A DNA stretch of 64,000 bases, taken from contig CM063498.1 in NCBI GenBank assembly GCA_032207245.1, positions 53,045,169 to 53,109,168 on the forward strand, given 5' to 3'. Under the pieces are notes generated by a model. The model saw nothing but the letters and a program-made list of their open reading frames with translations. It had not been told where the DNA came from and made no database searches. A program made the position numbers and the translations under genes. The stretch's first letter is position 1; each line of letters begins with the position of its first letter. Below, piece by piece: positions 26,750 through 36,650 of this stretch. Source of the stretch: Pardosa pseudoannulata. Lineage: Eukaryota > Arthropoda > Arachnida > Araneae > Lycosidae.

Positions 26750-27150
26750 ACGAAAAAGGAGTCGAAATCAAGCCCTGCACGCCAGCACCTCCTGTGTGCC
26801 CGAACGCCCGGACCGACACACCGCATGAGAAAAGCCCCTACATGCTCCCCTGTACTATTACTGGAGGTAAAACAGATTTAACATTTTCATGACGGTTATT
26901 TAGGCCTCAGTAAGTAATTCAATATTTAGATTAAGGAATTACGTATAACAAAAGATAATTGTAATAATTATTGTGTATTGATGAATATAGAATCTAAATA
27001 ATTGCTGGTTATGTTATAAGGTGATCAAGGAGTGTATCAATTTGTAAATAGTATACAGAATAAATATCTTAATCCAAATATGAGTTATTATATTTTTATT
27101 GTGTTTCACCTTTGTAAACGAACACAGGTGTTAGTGTTGTAAGTACATTA
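26750..27150 (+). repeat. Dispersed repeat Z, copy 1
   Basis: It shares with 46980-47400 the landmarks GGTAAAACAGATTTAACAT, TTAGGCCTCAGTAAGTAATT, CAATATTTAGATTAAGGAAT, TATACAGAATAAATATCTT and GTTAGTGTTGTAAGTAC, in order, at roughly 70-75 percent similarity by eye. A GC-rich leader (26770-26870) ends in GGAG|GTAAAAC, which resembles a splice donor. It could be the transcribed 5' or 3' part of a retroelement or a duplicated exon with intron; I cannot tell which. Confidence 0.55.
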
Positions 27151-27169
27151 CAACACAAGTAAAAAAAAG

Positions 27170-27330
27170 TGTTTGATCGCTATGTATTTCAAGATCTCAA
27201 ACAATACCTCTGGAGGTGGTAGGCCAAGCCAGAGGGTCTCCACCTTAGTCCCTGCTCCTAAATTACGAGAGCCCATTTTTGAGGTTAAGTTAGTCTTAGT
27301 TCTTCTCTCAAATGCAGTTGTACATTGTCC
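27170..27330 (+). mobile_element. SINE family 2 (body fragment)
   Basis: CTCAAACAATACCTCTGGAG, AGTCCCTGCTCCTAAATTAC and GAGAGCCCATTTTTGAGGTT match the body of the fuller copy at 54.65-54.75 kb (CTCAAACGATACCTATGGGG, GGTCCCTGATTCTAGATTAC, GAGGACCCAGTTGAGGT). The tRNA-like head is missing here. Confidence 0.6.
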
Positions 27331-28170
27331 ATAAACATTGATCTGTTTCGTATTGCCAAGGGGTCTAAATAAAGAAATATTTATACAAATTCAAATAAAT
27401 CAATTTGTGTGACTCTTTCCCTGTTGTAAAAAATTACTTTTTTATACATATTTATAATTCTGCAGTACGTTAAAGTTAAATTCCTTGCAGTAACATATAT
27501 AGAACACGTGTCTGCCAAACGTGCCATTAAACAGATCTATTTCCATGTGTTAAATAATATTATTATTTGCCCTTGATTTTGACAGCTCGTAATGAAGAGT
27601 ATTTACATTTTAACTACAAGGGTTCCATAACCAGAATCTTTGCTTTAAATTGGATGTTGTCTACACTGTCCCATATCAAGACTTTTGGCCCATGGGAGAG
27701 AATTATTATTACATTTTATTAATGTATAGCTTAAAGTTTTGCCTAATACAACAAGCATTTTTTTATTTGATTATAGGGTTGAAAAGATATGTTATTATGC
27801 AGTTCATATTCCAAACATTTCGCAAACGGAATCCACCAATCAGAAAGCTCAATTTTGCGATTGAGAACATATTTGAGAAGTTCTCAAAATCTAGTCATCT
27901 GTTTGGTGGATTTCATTTCCAAAATGACTTGCATTCTTGCCTTTAGTTTTTAAGTGCAAACCCACGACTGACAAATCTGTGGGTATTTATACTTGCGGGT
28001 ATTCTGTGAAATAATGAAAAACTTACAAAATTTTAGTTGACGTAATTTGTATATATGACAAAAACATGAAAATTTTAAGTCTACAAAATTTATTTGTTTC
28101 AGAATTACCTCTGGATCTAAAAATATTTGGGTCTCTGAAATCAGTGGGCCCGAGGAACGTGCCCCGCGTA
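27331..28170. other. No gene; possible splice acceptor before the LINE
   Basis: Mostly AT-rich. Near the right end TTTATTTGTTTCAG (28089-28102) looks like a splice acceptor, followed by a GC-richer patch (GGGCCCGAGGAACGTGCCCC) that continues on the far side of the LINE insertion (GGAGCTGGTTGTCTAGTAGC). With the LINE removed this could be an old transcribed sequence, but the open part is only about 30 codons and I recognise nothing in it. Confidence 0.3.
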
Positions 28171-28185
28171 CCCTGCCGATAATAT

Positions 28186-29247
28186 CTCTCGACAAGGCTT
28201 CCACAGCTGACATCATTTTTCAGCAGTTTTTTAACCACCATAGAGACTGTTGCTCAGACTATGTTCCTGTTTTTACTGAAGGCTCCAAATCGGACGACTT
28301 TGTTGGCTGAGCTTTTATTATTGAGGGTTATTCATATAGTTACTCCCTTCATCCTGTGACTTCTATTTTTACTGCGAAGCTTTTAGCCATTGTTAAAGCT
28401 TTAGAAAAGTTGCTCCCTCTCAACAAAGGAAATTCTATTATCTACACGGATTCCTTGAGTGTTTTACATGCACTTGGTTTTCCAGATTTTCATAGTCACC
28501 CTCTCATTTTTAAAATTTTAAACTTTCTAAAATACCTTAGTTCCTTGGGAGTAAATGCAAAACTATTTTGGGTTCCTTCACATGTAAGTATATATGGCTA
28601 TAAACTTGCTCATAAAGAACTATCTTGCCTTTGAGTTAAAAATGCCGTAAAAAATTTCGTGACTCTGTTAGTTTATAAAAAGTAGCAGCGATGTTGGAAC
28701 GGGCAGAGTGAAAATAAATTACATGCTGTTAAACCTCTCATAACAATGTGGACTTCACTGTCTTCTAGAAGACATGATGTTATTCTTGCTAGCCTCCGGA
28801 TTGGACACTCGCGTTTTACCCATCGTCATCTTTTGCTCGGAGAATCAGCTCCAGTTTGCAGTCGCTGTAATGTAGTCATCTGCGTTGAGCATGTCCTCAT
28901 CGATTGTTTTCGGTTTATAAAACATCGTCTTCATTATTTTAATTCATCAGCTATTGATATGAAAGATATTTTAAATAATTCGCCTCATCCTAAGCTCTTC
29001 GTGTTTTTAAAAGACTTTGGTTTTTACCCTCACATCTGAATTTTATGCCTCATTGCTGTTTTCTTTACTTTTGGTTTTATGTGTTTTTTCTACACTGGCT
29101 TTGTTTTTTTGACATGTTTGCTTTTATCTTCTATTATCCTTTTATAGGTCTTTTGGCCCGATGTTGTATTTTTAAAGTTTAACTACTTGTTTGGCACAAT
29201 ATGTCCCACGCGGACTCAGTGCCACAAAACTTCATTCAACCAACCAA
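28186..29247 (+). pseudogene. 5'-truncated Jockey-like LINE: RNase H and C-terminal region
   Basis: One reading frame, broken by stops at 28308 (TGA), 28632 (TGA) and 28683 (TAG), covers the end of a non-LTR retrotransposon polyprotein. It holds an RNase H domain (VFTEGSKSDDF, SIFTAKLLAIVKAL, IYTDSLSVLHAL, KLFWVPSHVSIYG) and then the linker with RHDVILASLRIGHSRFTHRH. A Cys-His motif follows (CSRC-X7-H-X4-C at CSRCNVVICVEHVLIDC), ending FGFYPHI at 29039. The first RNase H catalytic position is Glu (TEGSK) where the family has Asp. The 3' tail is (CAAC)n. Flanking CCCTGCCGATAATAT (28171-28185) and CCCTGTCGATAATAT (29248-29262) form a 15-bp target duplication, so the copy was truncated at insertion. 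Confidence 0.9.
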
Positions 29248-29332
29248 CCCTGTCGATAATATGGAGCTGGTTGTCTAGTAGCTAGCATTAAACAATTAGG
29301 TCTTTTTAAAGTATTGCCAGGTAATCTTTTAA

Positions 29333-29598
29333 CACTAAACATACCAACACTTAATACATACCTATTTCTACCTAAGCCGGTCAAATGACCGGACTTTATT
29401 TTTTCTGATTATAGATGTATAAAATATGAAAATTGGAAGGAAATAGGCAAATAAACTTTATTATAATCAAACAAAATTGTATAGTGTCAGTTTTTACATA
29501 TTGCAAACACAAAGAATAAGAATTTTTAATTTATTTCCCATCGCATTTTTTACATAAACCTTATGGGTCATTTGACCCGTTATATGGTATGTTTAGTG
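29333..29598. mobile_element. TTAA-flanked MITE (266 bp) with subterminal hairpins
   Basis: TTAA occurs at 29329-29332 and 29599-29602. The terminal inverted repeats are CACTAAACATACCA at both ends. Inside each end sits a short hairpin: CCGGTCA-AA-TGACCGG on the left and GGGTCA-TT-TGACCC on the right. TTAA duplication suggests mobilisation by a piggyBac-type transposase, although the ends differ from those of the 21365 element. It contains no coding sequence. Confidence 0.75.
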
Positions 29599-29602
29599 TT
29601 AA

Positions 29603-30140
29603 TATGTGTTTCTATACGGGTATAGGACATTTGAATCAATAACTAAAATACATCAGTTAAGACAGAAAACCAATTTCTTTGAGATAAACTCACGTTTTAT
29701 GTTATTACATGTAATCGGAAATATTTCACGCTGTTCTTTCAACCAATGGGGGAATTATCAATCAAATCTGATATTTCCACGATACCTTGTGAGCTGTTAA
29801 AATTCACTGCAATATTTATCAGATACGAGAAGCATTCAATAAGAAATAGTTGATAGTTTACAGCTACAATTTTGTGTTAATACTAAATAAAGATTAATAT
29901 AAAAATCTACATTCACTAAGGTAAAATAATCGATTATATTTTGCTGCTGAATTCGCTTCGAAATATAAATATAAAGTGTAAATATTCTGGAATAAATGCA
30001 GTCAAAAGTTCTAAAGGAAACTAGAAGTGTTTTGAAATTTATAGTGCTATTTTAAGTCTAAACTTAGAAATGGAATGCTGCTGAAATATTTCAAAAATGT
30101 CCCACAAAAATATATCTATATTATAGAGCTAGTGTATTTA
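29603..30140. other. No gene seen
   Basis: AT-rich DNA. The 64-residue frame at 29606-29800 has no recognisable motif. Confidence 0.45.
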
Positions 30141-30645
30141 AGTTTCAAATTAGTTTCTCATTTTAATCATGGTAAATGGCTCGAAGTAATTGAAGAATAT
30201 AGATCGTTAAATCCTTTCTTAATAATTAATTGATAGAATTTAAAAAAAGTTGTGCAGTATTAAATAATTTGTGAGTTTGATAATTTTTTTTACCTCTTAT
30301 TAAAGTATTTACAAATCCAGTTACATTATATTTTGTTACTCACAGATTACGCAGGATAACCATGATTAAATTTCCCTACTTGAGAGTTTTCAAAGTTTCA
30401 AATTGGCTTCTCGGTTTAAACATGGTAAATGGTCTCGAGGCAAATGAAGCATATAGATCATTAAATTCTTTCTTAATAGTGAATTGATACAATTATAAAA
30501 AATTGTGCTCATTAAAGAATTTGTGAGTTTGATAATTTTTTTACCTCTTATTAAAGTATTTACAAAAGTCATTTTCATTATATTTTGTTACTCACCGATT
30601 GCGCAGGATATCCATTATTAAATTTCGCTACTAAAGAGTTTTCAA
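30141..30645. repeat. Two tandem copies of a 253-bp unit
   Basis: Units start AGTTTCAAATTAGTTTCTC (30141) and AGTTTCAAATTGGCTTCTC (30394). They share GAATTTGTGAGTTTGATAAT, ACCTCTTATTAAAGTATTTA and GTTACTCAC.GATT.CGCAGG in the same positions. Similarity is about 80 percent by eye. No coding pattern. Confidence 0.85.
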
Positions 30646-30784
30646 ACTATTGGTCATAAAATTCTGAAATATTTTGTAGGACATAATGCAGGGATGGGAA
30701 TTTATTTGAATGAATAAAGAAATTTATTCAAAATTTTACCATAGAGGGCGCTTTTTATGAATTACACATTTAGACAACATTTAC

Positions 30785-31490
30785 TCCAATCCACTACATC
30801 ATATTCGCCTAAGTTATCCGTCCGTCTGTCCTCGAATTTATGAAGCGGTTGTACCTGGAATGGATAGATGCATCCATATTGAATTCTTGATTAGTTAGGG
30901 TTAGCAACGTTCGAAATTCACACCTACTCCCCTTTTCTAGCATTTAATGCCATTAGTTCAAGCTGTATTTTCCCAGGATAAGATCAGGCGATTAAATTTA
31001 TCAATTTGTCACATAATAAATAGGTAAAAATAAAAAATAAAAATTCTATCATACCTTTAACCATCCCATTGAATCATTTCTTATTTTAAATTATTTAAAT
31101 ATCGTCTGCATTTTTTTTCATAAGTTTTATCACTGAACTTAGATATTACGTAAAAAAAAAAAATTCTTTTATATTTGGCTTAAATAACAGATTAGGTACA
31201 TATGTGATAATTTTAAATTTAATCATCGATTATTGTTGTTGCAATGAAAGTCTTGTCACCGGTATTAACAACAAATTTTATATAACTAAACGGGGTAGTG
31301 GAAATTATATTTTCATTCCTTTACTCCCATTAATTACTGTGCCAAAAACTTGGGAAAAAAACGATAATTTCAACTTAGCTAAGAAGACTTTGAATTATCT
31401 TTCTAAATGAATTCAACGTGATTCTAAACTGCATAGACAGTATCGGGATACTTTAGAGAAGTAGGAATATAACAAATTATTGAACATGTA
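30785..31490 (-). repeat. Dispersed repeat family X, copy 4 (reverse)
   Basis: Read on the minus strand it runs from the CTATCTGGTACATG region through CATTTAGAAAGATAATTCAA, CAGTAATTAATGGGAGTAAA, GTTAATACCGGTGACAAG and TCGATGATTAAATTTAAAAT. It then passes the GTCACATAATAAAT-type part to TCAAGAATTCAATATGGAT and the CGAGGACAGACGGACGGATA end. This copy has neither the SINE nor the LTR that interrupt the 52.4 kb copy. Confidence 0.75.
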
Positions 31491-31603
31491 CCAGATAGTT
31501 CTGAAACAATAAATGAGCTATTTTTTGTATCAACCTCATAGTTTATTATTTTACAATTCTAGAAAATTAAAAAAATTATTGATCCCAACATATGGCGGGG
31601 TAT

Positions 31604-33223
31604 AAGCTAGTTAAAAAATGTTATTACAACAAGATATGTTTCACATGACAGCCATCATTTTAAACTACCATTTGAAATCGTAAGATAGCATATTCTACTG
31701 TTGACCGTGAGGCAGTTGGACACAAAGGGACCAGAAAAGGTTCGGTCATTTAAGGACCCGTGGGGATTTATTCCCCTGAAAAAAGCAGGATTTCCAGATC
31801 CATAGGAGAATAGGATTTTTATGTGTATCTCTGTGTGGAATACCGGCTGTCGTTAAGGAGTCCTGTCCCCAGACCACTCCCGTGCTCTCATCCCTTTTCT
31901 TCCCCCCCCCGCTTTGCGAGGGGTCTTTCAAGAAGAATACAGTAGGCTGTTGGGGACTGGAGAGTATGAAAGGTTGTTTTCTCTCTCCCAAACGATATTA
32001 TTTTGTATCGTGTATATATTGTATATAGTCGATAAAATAATGTCTAGGGCTTTAAGCGATTGTTTTTACTAAGCCCCCACAAACACAGAGATGTATGTAT
32101 CTTGCAATGTTACAACCGCAATGTGTCCGAGGTAATGCTGTCTTTCAGATCAAATATAGTTTATCAAGACTGACTAGATGTTTCAAATGCTCCCAAAGCG
32201 TAAAACTAAGATAGAGCTCCTGTACACATTAGTGTTCCTGTTAAAAACGCTCGCAAAATTCTTTTTACAAAAGAACGTATCATCAGCCGCCATTTTCCTT
32301 ATATGTAGCCACCCCGATCCCTAGACTTTAACCCAAAAGACTTTTGACTTTGGGGGCAATTAAACATCGAAAATCAGTCCTGATAAACTTCAATTATATT
32401 TGATCTGTAAGACAGCATTTAACGACTTGCTTTTAGTGTTAATAACATGTTCTTAGTATTAACGACATGATCTTAGTATTAACCCCATGTTTTTAGTATT
32501 TTCCCGGACACACTGTGGTCTACATGTCTTCCTGATAAGAAAGCTCTCAAAATTATCTTTACAAAAGACTGTATCATCGGCTGCCATTTTCCTTATATGT
32601 AGCCACTCCGATCCAAGGACCTTAACCCAAAAGACTTTTCACTTTGGGGACAATTGAAACATCGAAACTCAGTCTTGATAAACTGCAATTATATTTGATC
32701 TGTAAGACAGCATTTAACGACTTGCTCTTAGTGTTAATAACATGTTCTTAGTATTAACGACATGATCTTAGTATTAACCCCATGTTTTTAGTATTTTCCC
32801 GGACACACTGTGGTCTACATGTCTTCCTGATAAGAAAGCTCTCAAAATTATCTTTACAAAAGACTGTATCATCGGCTGCCATTTTCCTTATATGTAGCCA
32901 CTCCGATCCAAGGACCTTAACCCAAAAGACTTTTCACTTTGGGGACAATTGAAACATCGAAACTCAGTCTTGATAAACTGCAATTATATTTGATCTGTAA
33001 GACAGCATTTAACGACTTGCTCTTAGTGTTAACGACATGATCTTTAGTATTAACGACATGATCTTAGTATTAACGGCACGATCTTATTATTAACCACATT
33101 TTTTAGTATTTCCCCGGCCACACTGTGGTCAACATGCTATCTTACGATTTCAAATGATATATGAAATGGTAGTCTTCTTGTTGAACATGTCTTGGTGAAA
33201 TAAATATTTTTAACTGGATTTAA
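31604..33223. mobile_element. Composite element with ~88-bp inverted ends
   Basis: The left end (31604-31691) and the inverted right end (33136-33223) pair. The inner 22 bases around GAAATCGTAAGATAGCAT match perfectly, and outer blocks (TGAACATGTCTTGGTGAAAT against GAAACATATCTTGTTGTAAT) match less well. Between them lie about 400 bp of unrelated sequence, an inverted segment, and three direct units. Each unit encodes a broken mariner-superfamily transposase fragment with the pattern IISRHFPYM then PPRS.D.NP.DF..LWGQL. No complete transposase is present. The (TA)-rich outer borders do not give a clear target duplication. Confidence 0.65.
32115..33125 (+). repeat. Transposase-fragment tandem array with 20-bp minisatellite
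   Basis: Three direct units end at GGACACACTG boundaries (32506, 32801, 33116), giving periods of 295 and 315 bp. Each carries the same transposase piece; in unit A (32265-32365) the two Trp codons of the family motif read TAG and TGA. Each unit also carries a minisatellite of 20-bp words such as TTAGTATTAACGACATGATC, with three copies in the first two units and about four in the third. An inverted partial unit (32115-32210) lacks the minisatellite, which shows the state before it arose. Confidence 0.85.
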
Positions 33224-34949
33224 TGTTGGCTAAATGTGTAATTTATCAGAAAACGACCTCTCGTGTTGAGCTTGACCTAAATTCTTTTCATTCGCTTGAA
33301 CAAATTCCCATCAATAAGTCCTAATAATATTTAATTCTTTTTTCTGAAGAATAATATTGCGTGTGGACAGCTATAAAGAAGAGAAGTTTAATTATGGATA
33401 CGTTGTAGAAATACCAGTTTTCAAGGAAAGTGCATAGTAAAATTTTAATTTTTTTTAACAACGTAAGTTTTCATTTAAAAAAACTAAATTTACTCCAATT
33501 TTTTAAAAATATTGAGCCAACATAATCTCAAAACTATCTTTTTAAGTTACTTTGTCTGGCATTTTCAGTTTGCGTGACTTTAAGTGCTTTATACTTGTGC
33601 CTTAATTTCTTAACAGCCTATTTAAGAAAATAGTTTTACATTTTGACATTATGTTCTAAATCAATATCCTATTAATTGCTTACCATACTTTGTTGAATCC
33701 ATTCTTTTGAATGCAAATGAGTTTTATTAGAATAAAGATTTGAAAAAAAATTGAGATTTTGATTAATGTTTGGATTTTTTTATCACATTTAATGACATGC
33801 TGAGGCTTTTTTGGCTCTTTTTTCCTTTCATCCGTTTTTTATTTTGACTTTAGCAAACACATATTAAAAGTTTCAAGGACGTGAAAACAATTTAACTAGT
33901 TTTTTTCGTATGTAAAATGTTGAAATAGTTTTAAATGAATTTTAAGAAATTAATTTATTATAAGATGATATGAAGAAACTAAAAACATACGAAATATACC
34001 ATAATATACTTTTAAAAAAATTTAAACTAATTTTGGACGATTAAAACATACGATTAAAACATTTAAAACTTCATAGTTCAAATGTTTAAAAGAATAAATA
34101 ATTAAAATATTTTATTACAGAAATTATATGTAATATACAACATTATCGATCTAATTATTTTGTCTTGTGTTTTTAAAGAATGCTATTATGTAATTAATAA
34201 CCCATATGTAATGAAAGGAATTTCGTTAAGTTTGCCCTATTTCTCTTTTTAGTATTTTTAAATTGTTAAAGTTTAGTCTTGAGTATTTCATTAAATTAAT
34301 ATGGACTTATGATGATAGACTTTTAATGTCAAAATTGATAGTGCTTAAATGCCCGTACAGATATAGAAAGATTAAATGAAAGTACAAATATAAGGATTAA
34401 AATAGTAGACAAGTTTATACTTTATTATAAAAAATTGAACATTTATATCAGTAGAACGCAAACAAAGGTAAACGTAGAAATATAAACTTTGATGCAAAAA
34501 GCCCATTATTTGTTTGCTTTTCAAAAAAAAATTCCTCTTAATACTAAAATATTGAGTACAAAATTAAAATTAACGAAAATAGGTAAATATGAAGTGAAAT
34601 AACGCATAGTTACAAGAAATATTATTAAATAGGTTGTTAAAATTATATATATTTCAATTTTTAGGAATTCTTGAATTCCAGTATCAGGAGCGAGGTTACG
34701 CGAACATTTAAAATAACAATTTACATTACCATACAATTAAAATACCATAAATTTATATTACCATAATGCTAAAAATTGTGTTTTATTATGCTTAATCGGT
34801 ATATAAAAAATCAAGAATACCGATAGTTTTATTGTAAAAATACAAATATATTCACTAAATCGCCATTTCCCTTAACGACATAAAGATCCTCGATGTAAAC
34901 ACAATCACCAATGTATACTACATCACTTCCATAAAAATAAATTATGTTC
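33224..34949. other. No gene seen
   Basis: AT-rich DNA with poly-T and poly-A runs. The 71-residue minus-strand frame at 34521-34736 has no family motif. Confidence 0.5.
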
Positions 34950-36650
34950 TTTACAAATTATTTAAGAAGTAAAACCGTATACGATAAAATTTTAAAATTT
35001 CTGCACAGAATCTAATAACTTTTAAAACAAAAACATTAACATTATAACTGAAATTTAGGGTACGACTGAAAAGAACAACTTTCATATGAATGTATAATTC
35101 AAGTTTCAAAATTTTGGATAAAATATGCAGATGCAAGTAAAAATGGAGACACTTGATAACTGCAATTTGTCATACCGAGAACAGAAATTTACAGTTAATG
35201 TAGCATTAAATAAATTAAATAAATAAATAAGCTAATTAGAAAATTAAAAAGGTGTATAGTTTTTCACGGTGTCACGAAGACACTCTGCATCACATTTCAT
35301 GTCTTTACAAATTATTTAAAAAGTAAAACCGTATACGATAAAATTTTAAAATTTCTGCACAGAATCTAATAACTTTTAAAACAATAACATTAACATTATA
35401 ACTGAAATTTAGGGTACGACTGAAAAGAACAACTTTCATATGAATGCCTAATTCACGTTTAACAATTTTGGATAAAATATGGAAATGCAAGTAAAAATGG
35501 AGGCACTTGATAACTGCGATTCGTCGTACCGAAACAGAAATTTACTGTCAATGTAGCATTAAATAAATTAAATAAATAAATAAGCTAATTAGAAAATTTA
35601 AGGCACTGCATAGTTTTTTACGGTGTCACGAAGACACTCTGCATCACATTTCATGTCTAAATATTTACGTGCATTTGTGATTACATCCACGCTTATATGT
35701 TATGTACTAGGTAATAATTGTACAACATATCCGAAGGCAACAATGAATTTTCCAGATATATTTTAACTACAATGGGCTATTTTTTAAAATAGGCATTTCG
35801 CCAAATTATATATTCCTTCGAAAATCATGGTAAATAGATAAATGTACTTAACTCATGTTAATTCATAAATTATGTTCTTTTTTTGGATAAAATATGCAAA
35901 TGCATGTAAAAAAGGAGACATTTGTTAATTGCAATTCATCCTACCGAAAACAGAAATTAACAGTCAATGTAGCATTATATAAATTAAATAAATAAATATA
36001 CTAATTAGAAAATTAAATAAAGGCATTATATAGTTTTTCACGGTGTCAGGACACACACTGCATCACATTTCATGTCTTTACAAATTATTTAAGAAGTAAA
36101 ATAGTATACTATAAAAATCTAAAATTTCTGCACATAATGTAATAAATTTTAAAACAGAAACATTAACATTAAAACAGAAATTTAGGATACGACTGAAAAT
36201 AAAATATTTTGAAACTTTTCTATGAATTATGCATTTATAGGAAAGTTTCAAAATTTCGAATAAAATATGCAAAGGCAAGTAAAAAATGAGACATTTGATA
36301 ACTACAATTCATCCTACCGAGAACAGAAATTTACAGTCAATGTAGCATTAAATAAATTAAATAAATAAATAAGCTAATAAGAAAATTAAAAAAAAACATT
36401 GTATAGTTTTTCACGGTGTCACAAAGACACATTTCATATCTAAATATTTACGTGCATTTGCGATTACATCCACGCTTATGTGTTATGTATTAGATAATAA
36501 TTGTACAACATATCCGAAGGCAACAATACATTTTTGAGATATATTTTAACTAAAATGAGCTATTTTTTAATTTAGGCATTTCACCAAATTATATATTCCT
36601 CCGAAAATCATGATAAGTAGATAAATGTACTTAATTCAGAAGATAATGTG
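34950..36650. repeat. Complex satellite: ~355-bp units and ~215-bp spacers
   Basis: Full ~355-bp units lie at 34950-35303, 35304-35657 and 36076-36439, and a partial unit lies at 35878-36075. Two copies of a different ~215-bp spacer (35658-35877, 36440-36650; starts TAAATATTTACGTGCATTTG) follow units, giving a higher-order period near 782 bp. Each unit ends with a small hairpin, GTGTC-ACGAA-GACAC, before the CATCACATTTCATGTC block. A 61-66 codon minus-strand frame recurs in the three full units; its F/L/I/K/N-rich translation matches no family I know, and it is more likely conserved by repeat homogenisation than by coding. Confidence 0.85.

Noticed and set aside
31746..31991. An 81-residue minus-strand frame with some GC content
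   Set aside because: No family motif, contains a poly-G translation, and sits in the non-coding left part of the composite element.
34951..36278. A small gene family of 61-66 codon minus-strand frames
   Set aside because: They sit in satellite units, have background composition and no family match; listed as a testable point under the satellite.
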